Assembly: GCA_964346275.1 (NCBI GenBank)
Contig: CAYFUR010000045.1
Span: 1-28,850 of the forward strand
Length of the DNA stretch: 28,850 bases
Direction: 5' to 3'
Origin: CAYFUR01 sp964346275
Lineage (GTDB): Bacteria > Sumerlaeota > Sumerlaeia > SLMS01
In this document: positions 1 to 6,295 of the stretch, in pieces
How the letters are laid out: every line of letters starts with the position of its first letter
How positions within the stretch are numbered: position 1 is the stretch's first letter
Position numbers and translations under genes: made by a program
The notes under the pieces: generated by a model
What the model was told of the DNA's origin: nothing
The model's input: the letters and a program-made list of their open reading frames with translations, nothing else
Databases searched by the model: none

Positions 1-18
1 GCGGGCCGCTTTGCCCGC
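1..18. terminator. GC-rich hairpin at the left edge, possible terminator
   Basis: GCGGGC and GCCCGC form a perfect 6-bp stem around a 6-base loop (CGCTTT). No T-tract follows on the plus strand, and the window begins here, so the other side cannot be inspected. It could be the terminator stem of a gene to the left. Confidence 0.25.
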
Positions 19-308
19 CCTGGAAGAACAATTCTCTGATCCGGAGGGCATCCCAAACCTGCGCTCAAAAACCCTTCCGGTAAAGGGGAAAGAGGGGGGA
101 TGGCGGGGGTGTGGCCCATGGCGAGGCCACGGATTTCACGAAGAGCCACGGATTTGCAAAGGGCTTGCTGTGAAAGTGTGGAAAAGGAAGATCAATCAAA
201 CACCAACAAGACCGGAACCAATCCAAGACCCATGCTCCCCGGTCATGCCTGAGCAGCAGCCTCACAGCCCCAGGCTTAATCGCCTGGCTGTGGCCGGGAT
301 GAGACGGC
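1..308. other. Intergenic region without a supported gene
   Basis: No convincing gene is seen here. The short open frames on both strands show no recognisable domain and no good ribosome binding site, and the longest one runs into the antisense of the membrane protein gene that ends at 309. The region holds a perfect 6-bp inverted repeat at its left edge and two imperfect hairpins at 266-318, close to the stop codon of the minus-strand gene. It is probably the 3' flank of that gene plus the end of a gene lying outside the window. Confidence 0.6.
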
Positions 309-318
309 TCACTCCCGG
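266..318 (-). terminator. Two adjacent imperfect hairpins at the 3' end of the GT-C gene
   Basis: Positions 266-289 fold as AGCC-(CC)-AGGC with GCCT-GGCT, an 8-bp stem with a two-base bulge. Positions 294-318 fold as CCGGGA-TGAG with CTCA-(C)-TCCCGG, a 10-bp stem with one bulged base that includes the stop codon of the minus-strand gene (309-311). No T-tract follows either stem on the minus strand, so this is not a classical intrinsic terminator. It may be a 3' RNA-stabilising structure. Confidence 0.3.
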
Positions 319-1715
319 ATTGCTTGCACCTCGGATCCCTCAGAGGGATGCGTCTTCAAAAGCTCTCCCTGAACAAAGACGTAAGACTGATCGGTCTCTT
401 CACTCCTGCAGTCCAGTTGAACCTCCACATCCTCGTGCGGCAGGAAGAGATTGAAAAGCTGCTGGGCGTAAGCCCAGCGCCACGGCGGCTCGCCGGGGTG
501 GGGATGATTGAAAATTGCAACGTGGCTGACGTTATTCCAATCCCTGCATTCCATGCGGATTTCAGACATAAACGTTTCGACGTTGTCCGAGACGTGCTCA
601 TATTTCCTTACGGACCCTGAATGATAAAAACTGATCACATGAAGAAAACCTATCATTACAACTCCTGCCAATAAAGCCTTCTTTCTGGATCCTTTCATAA
701 CCCAATAAGCAATCAAAATGGAGAGAAAAGGAAGGGCGCTGTAGAGATACCTCGGCGTGGGGGCCGTCGTTAGCAAACTGGCAAAAGCGAGAAGAATGAA
801 TGCAAAACTCAACAGGAGCAGGCTGACCTTCTCCTTGGCTATACAGAGGACAGAAACGAGGACAAGCAGCCCCATGCCCAGAAGACCGCGAATCACCCAG
901 AGGGCCGCATGGTCGAGATGGACTCTCCCGAGGGGAAATTCGTAGAGATGAACCCAGGGAAAGAAACTGGATAGGAAATAATCAAGCTGTTGCCGCACAA
1001 AATTGATCGGGCCCAGGGAAACCCGCCCCATTCCCGTGTAAGAGGTTTCGGCGGTTTGTTGGAGAAGCAGCAGGACGACAAAATGGCCAAGGGCAATGCA
1101 CCCCATTGTGGCAGGAATTGCTCCCCCCCCTTTTTTTGCATACGCCCAGAGCAACAAAAGCAACGGCGTCGCCACCGCCACTTCTTTTGATCCGAGAGCA
1201 AGCAGGAAGAAAGCAATCGAGAGGAATGCGAACCATGGCTTGCCCGAGAGCGATTTGTCGAATGCCAGGAGACTCAGCAGGATAAAAAGCGTGAAGAGAA
1301 TATCCGCCAGGTTCATATACATCGACACGGCGCCCCACGCCGCAAAGTTGCAAAGAAAAATCAAAGCGGACAGGGTCTGAATTCTTTGCGACAGCCCCAG
1401 GCTCTTCGCTAATTCGGCGACGCAAATGGCGGCCAGGCTATGCAGCAAAATATTCAAAGCATGAAAAGCAAGGGGCGCGTATCCGAAGAGGGAAACCATC
1501 GCGTAAGACACAATCCGACCCGTTGGCCTCCAGAAGCCATTGTTCATCGGCTCCAACAAATTGGCGAGACCATTGCCCGCTAACGGGCTGCTGTGCGAAA
1601 GCTCCGACAAATCATCGTAGAGAAAGAAATTATCCATCACCGGCAAGTAGAGGACCGCTGCCAGCATCAGGCAGAATACGAAAAGCCAGGCGGGATGGCT
1701 GCGCTCGATATACAT
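309..1715 (-). CDS. Polytopic membrane protein, GT-C-type glycosyltransferase-like
   Basis: 468 residues with about ten hydrophobic segments. The first (about residues 9-27) is followed by an extracytoplasmic loop with Y33-D34-D35. GT-C sugar transferases that use polyprenyl-phosphate sugars carry their catalytic acidic pair at this place. Residues 62-93 (WRPTGR, then FHALNILLH) resemble the conserved first-loop and second-helix region of the TMTC/PMT-like group. A soluble tail of roughly 100 residues ends the protein, with no TPR repeats. The likely role is transfer of a sugar from a lipid carrier on the outer face of the membrane, but donor and acceptor are unknown. The open frame extends upstream to 1901, but that extension would run into tRNA-Phe, so the ATG at 1715 is preferred although no strong Shine-Dalgarno is seen. 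Parts are AT-rich compared with the rest of the window (601-720 has 43 G/C in 120 bases). Confidence 0.6.
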   Translation of the reverse strand: MYIERSHPAWLFVFCLMLAAVLYLPVMDNFFLYDDLSELSHSSPLAGNGLANLLEPMNNGFWRPTGRIVSYAMVSLFGYAPLAFHALNILLHSLAAICVAELAKSLGLSQRIQTLSALIFLCNFAAWGAVSMYMNLADILFTLFILLSLLAFDKSLSGKPWFAFLSIAFFLLALGSKEVAVATPLLLLLWAYAKKGGGAIPATMGCIALGHFVVLLLLQQTAETSYTGMGRVSLGPINFVRQQLDYFLSSFFPWVHLYEFPLGRVHLDHAALWVIRGLLGMGLLVLVSVLCIAKEKVSLLLLSFAFILLAFASLLTTAPTPRYLYSALPFLSILIAYWVMKGSRKKALLAGVVMIGFLHVISFYHSGSVRKYEHVSDNVETFMSEIRMECRDWNNVSHVAIFNHPHPGEPPWRWAYAQQLFNLFLPHEDVEVQLDCRSEETDQSYVFVQGELLKTHPSEGSEVQAIRE

Positions 1716-1866
1716 AAAACAGTCGCCCCATAACCCCACGGTGAGAGATCGACCCTTTATTCGTAATACAATCGACCTAAGGAAACCAAACAGCGACCGA
1801 GCGGGGCAAAGCTTTCCGAGAGGCTGATCGACTATTGGAAGGGTGTGGAAAGAAGGGAAACTGAGA

Positions 1867-1942
1867 TGGTGGCCCAGGGCGGAATCGAACCGCCGACACA
1901 TGGATTTTCAGTCCACTGCTCTACCAACTGAGCTACCGGGCC
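1867..1942 (-). tRNA. tRNA-Phe (anticodon GAA), CCA encoded
   Basis: Read on the minus strand from 1942, the sequence folds into a complete cloverleaf. The acceptor stem is GGCCCGG with CTGGGCC (one G-T pair), the D arm begins GCTC-AGTTGGTA-GAGC, and the anticodon stem-loop carries CTGAAAA with GAA at 1909-1907. The T arm is GGCGG-TTCGATT-CCGCC, followed by discriminator A and an encoded CCA at 1869-1867. The length is 76 nt including CCA, normal for tRNA-Phe. Its 3' end faces the lower-GC membrane protein gene. A strong small hairpin lies about 10 bases before its 5' end. Confidence 0.97.
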
Positions 1943-1952
1943 ACCGGGCGGG

Positions 1953-1969
1953 TGCGGGCGCTGCCCGCA
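1953..1969. other. Perfect 7-bp hairpin upstream of tRNA-Phe
   Basis: TGCGGGC and GCCCGCA pair perfectly around a three-base loop (GCT), 10 bases before the mature 5' end of tRNA-Phe. No T-tract follows. It may be a structure in the 5' leader of the tRNA precursor or the stem of a terminator for transcription arriving from the right. The inner stem sequence is the same as that of the hairpin at 1-18. Confidence 0.35.
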
Positions 1970-2141
1970 GGGGGAGATGACAGTCCGCAAAGCTCCGGGG
2001 GTTGTCAAGGACGAAACCGCCCTTTTCCCGCTTCAAAATCCCACCTCTTGCGCCGTTTCCCCCGGCATTCAATTGACCCTGCCAGGCGCCCTTTCTACGA
2101 TCCAAATCGACGAGACCGCCCACCACCTACGGGGGACACCC

Positions 2142-3080
2142 ATGCAGATTCCAACCCAGCCGATCGAGCTGCGCTCGGTCATCATCCTGGCCACCGATGC
2201 CCGCCTCGCCATCACCATGTTTCCGCTGCCCTCCCACGGGCGCGAGCATCCCTACGATCTTCTCGAGGGATTCCTGAACCGCCGCCAGGCCGAGTTCTTC
2301 CCCCTGCGCATGCCCGATGGGTCCGAGCTGATCCTCCCCCTTTCGGAGGTCATGATCTTTGAAATCGGCCCCGCCGAGGCCCGGGACGCCCAGCAGAAAT
2401 ATCCCCACATGAGCCACCAATCCGTGATTTCCGATCCCGCCACCACGGTGTCTTACACACGCGTTTCCATTTCCCTGCGCGGCGAACGCACGGTGCGCGG
2501 GTCGATCTGGTTCCCCGAGCACGTGCCCGAGAATAAGCAAAACCTGCTGGATGTGCTGAACGAGGGACCGCGCTACCTCACGATCCACAGCCGCGGGCGC
2601 ATCAGTTTTGTCCGCCGCGATGCCGTGACCCGCGCCCAGATCATGATGGACGACGAAATCGCTGATACCGGCGACGTGGCCGAGCTGGCCGAAAACACCC
2701 GCGTCAGCAAAGACCTGGTGGATACCTCCATCGACTTTTCGCCCACGGGCACGGGAGGCCAGGACAAGTATTCCTCGGAGGCCGTTTCGCTCCCTCCCGA
2801 TCTCGAGGTCACGGCGATGGAGGAAGGCTTGGAGGAAGAACCCCGGACGGCCCAGCAAGAGTCCTTGGAGGAGGCTCCACCTCCCGCGCCGGACCACCGC
2901 CAGCTTCGCGCGGAGGATTTCTATGGCGGTTTGCGTGTCGATCCGTCGACATCGGCGGAACGCGGCGAGGAGTTCCCCAAGCCCGGCGGGGCGAGCGAAA
3001 AGCGCCGCGTGGCCAATACCAGGGACCTGCCCAAGCCGTCGCCAGACCAGCTCTACCCGCCGAAGGACTCGGGCCAGTAA
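2142..3080 (+). CDS. Hypothetical protein with two similar small beta-type units and an acidic, proline-rich tail
   Basis: 312 residues, no signal peptide and no membrane segment. I do not recognise a named family with confidence. Residues about 22-78 and 104-168 share a layout: a strand, a gap, an L-x-x-x-L-N or L-L-D-V-L-N turn, a hydrophobic strand (FFPL / YLTIH), then I-x-x-x-x-x-V/A. This resembles the small beta-barrel domains described as DUF6812-like, so a tandem duplication is inferred. From about residue 215 the chain is acidic and then proline-rich, probably disordered. An open frame continues upstream to 1977, but the ATG at 2142 has GGGGGA five bases before it and starts where the conserved-looking part begins. 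The next gene converges from the right. Confidence 0.6.
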   Translation: MQIPTQPIELRSVIILATDARLAITMFPLPSHGREHPYDLLEGFLNRRQAEFFPLRMPDGSELILPLSEVMIFEIGPAEARDAQQKYPHMSHQSVISDPATTVSYTRVSISLRGERTVRGSIWFPEHVPENKQNLLDVLNEGPRYLTIHSRGRISFVRRDAVTRAQIMMDDEIADTGDVAELAENTRVSKDLVDTSIDFSPTGTGGQDKYSSEAVSLPPDLEVTAMEEGLEEEPRTAQQESLEEAPPPAPDHRQLRAEDFYGGLRVDPSTSAERGEEFPKPGGASEKRRVANTRDLPKPSPDQLYPPKDSGQ

Positions 3081-3141
3081 GCGTTCGGGGACGATTCGGT
3101 TCAATCGCCCGGACGCCAGAATCCGCCAGGGGAGTTGTTGA

Positions 3142-3198
3142 TCGAAAACTTTCGAGCATCACCGCCGGGCGGGTTGGGCGGAGGCTTTCGAAAACCTC
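3142..3198. terminator. Convergent intergenic segment with palindromic structures
   Basis: This gap separates the 3' ends of two converging genes. TCGAAA-AC-TTTCGA occupies 3142-3155, and an 18-base near-palindrome (GAGG-C-TTTCGAAA-A-CCTC) occupies 3181-3198, ending one base before the helicase stop codon. Both are short and have little or no loop, and neither has a clear T-tract. Termination from both sides is inferred from gene orientation. Confidence 0.3.
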
Positions 3199-4566
3199 CT
3201 ACCGCTTTTTCCGCTGGTGGGGGAGCTTCTTCGAGAGGATGCGGCGTTCCAGGCGTTTCTTCTCTCCGCGCCGTGGCGGTTTGTCGAATTCCTTTTTCCG
3301 GTGTTCGGGCTTCAGTTCGCCGCTCTTGGTAAAGGGAGATTCCTTCTTGCCTTTCGTATAGACGCGTTTTTGGAGGGATCCCGCCTTGCCGCGCTTGCCC
3401 ATGGGCTGAATCTGTTCGGTTTCTTCCTCGGCGTCATAGCCAAATCCGGGAATCCGCGTCATGGGGATGCGGCGGCGCAGGTCCGCCTCGATCGCCGTGG
3501 CCAGCGCCAACTCGTTGGGCGCCACCAGGGTGATCGCCACGCCCGTGCGGTCAACGCGTCCCGTCCGGCCCACGCGGTGGATATAGTCATCCGGCGTGTT
3601 GGGCACGTCGAAGTTGATCACGTGGCTGAGCCCCGCGATATCGAGCCCGCGCGAAGCTACGTCCGTCGCCACGAGAAGCTGAACCTCGCCCTCGCGAAAC
3701 GCGCGAACCGTGCGGTCGCGCTCCTCCTGCGCCAGGTCGGAGTGCAGTTCCGCCGCTTTCAGGCCCGTTTGCCTGGCCAGCCTGGGCATAAAATCATGGG
3801 CCTTGGCGCGGGTGCGCACAAACACGAGCACGCGTTCCAGGTGCTTCTCTTCCGAGAGCACGCGTGAGAGCAGATCGAACTTCTGGTGCTCGGGAACGGG
3901 ATAGAATTCCTCGCGAATCGTTTCCCGAGGCCCCACCATGCCGATTTCGATGCGCTCCGGCTCGCGCAGGATGGAATGGGCGAAACGTTCCATCTCCTTC
4001 GGCATGGTTGCCGAAAAGAGGAGCGTCTGGCGACGGTCGGGAAGCTGATCCACCAGGCGCCGCAAATCCGGAAGAAAACCCTTGTCGAACAGCCGGTCGG
4101 CCTCATCGACGACGAAATACTGAAGGTCGCTGAATTTCAGCCCCCCGCGTTCCAGATGGTCGAGCAGCCGCCCCGGCGTCGCGATGCACAGCTCGGCGCC
4201 ATCGTTCAGCGCCTGGTCCTGGCGCCCGATTTCCACTCCGCCATGAACCACCACGCAGCGCAGCTTGGTTGCAGAGGCGAGCCCGCGAAAATGCTCGGCA
4301 ACCTGCTGGGCCAATTCGCGCGTCGGCAGAACCACCAGCGCCCGGGGCCGAAAGCGCAAGGCGCGCTTCATGTCGAGCAATCCCTCGATCATCGGCACCA
4401 GGTAGGCGGCGGTCTTTCCCGTACCCGTCTGCGCCCGGCCGATCACGTCGCGCCCTTCCAGGATCAGGGGGATCGCCTGTTCCTGGATCGGGAGGGGGGG
4501 TCCAAAGCCCATGGACTCGATCCCGCGGAGGGTGCGTTCACGAAGAGGGAGGTCAGAAAAGTGCAT
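3199..4566 (-). CDS. DEAD-box ATP-dependent RNA helicase (RhlE/SrmB-like)
   Basis: 455 residues with every core motif of the family. These are the Q motif (F at residue 3 and PIQEQ near 26-30), Walker A AQTGTGKT (45-52), PTRELA (81-86), TPGRL (130-134), DEAD (154-157), SAT (185-187), VATDVASRGLDI (299-310) and HRVGRTGR (330-337). A lysine/arginine-rich tail of about 75 residues follows, as in RhlE-type proteins, and probably binds RNA. The enzyme should unwind short RNA duplexes with ATP in the cytoplasm, typically in ribosome assembly or RNA decay. The open frame continues upstream to 4695, but that stretch is translated repeat DNA (4581-4640) and overlaps the end of the sppA gene. The ATG at 4566 begins the Q motif, so it is chosen; no Shine-Dalgarno is visible before it. 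Confidence 0.93.
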   Translation of the reverse strand: MHFSDLPLRERTLRGIESMGFGPPLPIQEQAIPLILEGRDVIGRAQTGTGKTAAYLVPMIEGLLDMKRALRFRPRALVVLPTRELAQQVAEHFRGLASATKLRCVVVHGGVEIGRQDQALNDGAELCIATPGRLLDHLERGGLKFSDLQYFVVDEADRLFDKGFLPDLRRLVDQLPDRRQTLLFSATMPKEMERFAHSILREPERIEIGMVGPRETIREEFYPVPEHQKFDLLSRVLSEEKHLERVLVFVRTRAKAHDFMPRLARQTGLKAAELHSDLAQEERDRTVRAFREGEVQLLVATDVASRGLDIAGLSHVINFDVPNTPDDYIHRVGRTGRVDRTGVAITLVAPNELALATAIEADLRRRIPMTRIPGFGYDAEEETEQIQPMGKRGKAGSLQKRVYTKGKKESPFTKSGELKPEHRKKEFDKPPRRGEKKRLERRILSKKLPHQRKKR

Positions 4567-4580
4567 AGGGGGCTTTCGGG

Positions 4581-4640
4581 GATCGAAGGTCGAGGGTGGA
4601 TGGTCGAGGATCGAAGGTCGAAGGTAGAGGGTGGAGGGTG
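4581..4640. repeat. Short purine-rich repeat cluster between sppA and the helicase gene
   Basis: The 13-base word GATCGAAGGTCGA occurs at 4581-4593 and again at 4609-4621. GAGGGTGGA occurs at 4592-4600 and 4627-4635, and the segment is built from variants of TCGA-(A/G)-GG. The plus strand is almost free of C outside TCGA. It fills the short gap in front of the helicase start codon and probably lies in the 5' untranslated RNA of that gene, unless the helicase is co-transcribed with sppA. Confidence 0.75.
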
Positions 4641-4669
4641 TCGTTTCTCCTCCGGCCCGGTGGCTTCTA

Positions 4670-6085
4670 TCAATACCCGGCGAAGCGGTATTCAAAACGC
4701 GCCATGCCCTCCATGCGGTGTGGCATGCTGGCTTCGACCTTGTTGGCCATGCCGCCCAGGGCGCTAAAGAGGCCGGTGGGCCGCTGGGGCATGGTGACTG
4801 TCGGTGTGTCCGGCGAGATATTGGCCATCTTCGCGGCTTCCTTCACGGCATCGTCGAGTGAGCCCACTTTATCGATCATGCCGAATTCCAGTGCCTGGCG
4901 GCCCGAGAAGATCCGCCCATCACAATACTCTTCGAGGTGCGCCCTCACCTCGTCGTCGGTCACGGTGTCGGGGTTGGCGGGGTCCAGCAATTCCCGAACA
5001 CGCTGCTCCCGCCCTTCCACCACCGCGTCGAAGAACTGGTCGTAAACATCGTCGATGGTTCCCTGGAGAAGTTTTTTCTCCTCGGGTTTCATGGCGCGCG
5101 TTCCCGAGCCAATATCCTTGAACTCGCCGCTCTTTACCACGCGGCTTGAGATGCCGATTTTGTCCTGCAGTCCCTCGTAATTTGTAAAGCTCATGATCAC
5201 GCCGATGCTTCCCGTCAGTGATCCCTCGTTCGCAAACACCTTGTCGGCCGCCATGGCGCTGTAATAACCGCCGCTCGCCGCAATGTCGCCCATGGAAACA
5301 ACCACCGGCCGCGTTTGGCCATTGGATCCAGAAGCGCGGAACTCATTGAGCGCCTGATAAAGGTCCTGGGTCGCGCTCACTGCTCCACCCGGCGAGTTCA
5401 CCCGCACCACGACCGCCGCGATGCTTTCGCTGTCCTTCCAGCGTTTCACCGCATCGACCAGCGTCTTCGTGTTGGCCGCGTAACTGGGGCCCTCGCCGAT
5501 CACTCCTTCCACTTCCAGGATACCGATTCGTTTTCCCATGAAATTGAACGACCCAATCGACGAGGCGGACGCTCCGCCGCCCGAGCCGGACATCAAAATC
5601 ACCAGGCCGCCGGCCAGAACGAGGAAGAGAATTACCAGGCCGGCAATGATCGGCAGCATCCTGTTGCGTGGGCGCGGGGGGCGCGGATAACCGCCATAGC
5701 CCCCCGGAGGCTGGGGTGGCCGGTAATCTCCCTGGGGAGGAGGAGGGGGCCCTCCATAGCCGCCGCCCTGTTGCTGGGGCGCGTAGCCCTGACTCTGGGG
5801 TGGCTGGTTATAAACGCCCTGGCCGGGACGGGCCTGTGGCGGGGCGGGACGCGGAGGATGCTGAGGGCGTTGAGGCTGTTGAACGTTTTCCGGGCGTGGC
5901 TTTGGCGCTCCCCAATCCCCTTGGCCCGCCGAGTAGGGGGGTGGCGGGGGAGGCGGAGCCGACTTCTCCTCGCGCTTTTCCTGGGGCTTTTCTTCGATGG
6001 CCCCCTCTTCGGCCTGATAGCCTTCGGGTGCTTCCTGGCCTTCCTCGTCCGATCTTTCGTTCGGATTCTTATTCTCGTCGCTCAT
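4670..6085 (-). CDS. sppA: Signal peptide peptidase SppA-type membrane serine protease (S49 family)
   Basis: 471 residues. Residues 1-142 are a soluble low-complexity region rich in Pro, Gln, Gly and Tyr, with a run of seven prolines. One transmembrane helix follows (about 144-165), then a single S49 protease domain (about 185-420). The catalytic serine is S271 in IAASGGYY and the general base is K323 in SGEFKDIGS. The spacing of 52 residues equals that of Bacillus SppA (S147/K199). The single-domain form assembles into a ring in characterised members and cuts leftover signal peptides and other membrane peptides on the outer face of the membrane. CGGAG lies about nine bases before the ATG. 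The gene lies upstream of the helicase on the same strand, 103 bases apart. The long proline-rich cytoplasmic arm is unusual for the family. Confidence 0.9.
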   Translation of the reverse strand: MSDENKNPNERSDEEGQEAPEGYQAEEGAIEEKPQEKREEKSAPPPPPPPYSAGQGDWGAPKPRPENVQQPQRPQHPPRPAPPQARPGQGVYNQPPQSQGYAPQQQGGGYGGPPPPPQGDYRPPQPPGGYGGYPRPPRPRNRMLPIIAGLVILFLVLAGGLVILMSGSGGGASASSIGSFNFMGKRIGILEVEGVIGEGPSYAANTKTLVDAVKRWKDSESIAAVVVRVNSPGGAVSATQDLYQALNEFRASGSNGQTRPVVVSMGDIAASGGYYSAMAADKVFANEGSLTGSIGVIMSFTNYEGLQDKIGISSRVVKSGEFKDIGSGTRAMKPEEKKLLQGTIDDVYDQFFDAVVEGREQRVRELLDPANPDTVTDDEVRAHLEEYCDGRIFSGRQALEFGMIDKVGSLDDAVKEAAKMANISPDTPTVTMPQRPTGLFSALGGMANKVEASMPHRMEGMARFEYRFAGY

Positions 6086-6295
6086 AATAGATCGCTCCGG
6101 GGTTCTCCGGTTCGGTATAGCTGCTCAAGATGGCTGGGGAATACTCGATCGCGACAGACATTTTGCCCGTGAGCTTCCCTTCGCACAGGCGACTGAAGCA
6201 ATTGTTTCACCAAAAACGAGCAGTCGGAGTCGCTTTTTCTCCCTCCATCCCTTCATCGAAGCTTCTCGCCCGGCAAGGAAAAGCTGCGCCGCATC

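Noticed and set aside
11..454. 147-codon open frame on the plus strand at the left edge
   Set aside because: No domain, no ribosome binding site, irregular composition, and it overlaps the 3' end of a better-supported minus-strand gene.
1716..1901. N-terminal extension of the GT-C gene upstream of 1715
   Set aside because: It would begin inside tRNA-Phe and lacks similarity to the family start; the ATG at 1715 leads straight into the first membrane helix.
1..1969. Identical GCGGGC/GCCCGC stems at 1-18 and 1954-1968 as a repeat family
   Set aside because: Only six bases are shared and the loops differ; this is expected by chance in GC-rich hairpins.
2127..3104. Long minus-strand open frame over the unknown protein
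   Set aside because: It is an antisense frame with the Gly/Arg/His-rich composition typical of shadows in GC-rich DNA, and no ribosome binding site.
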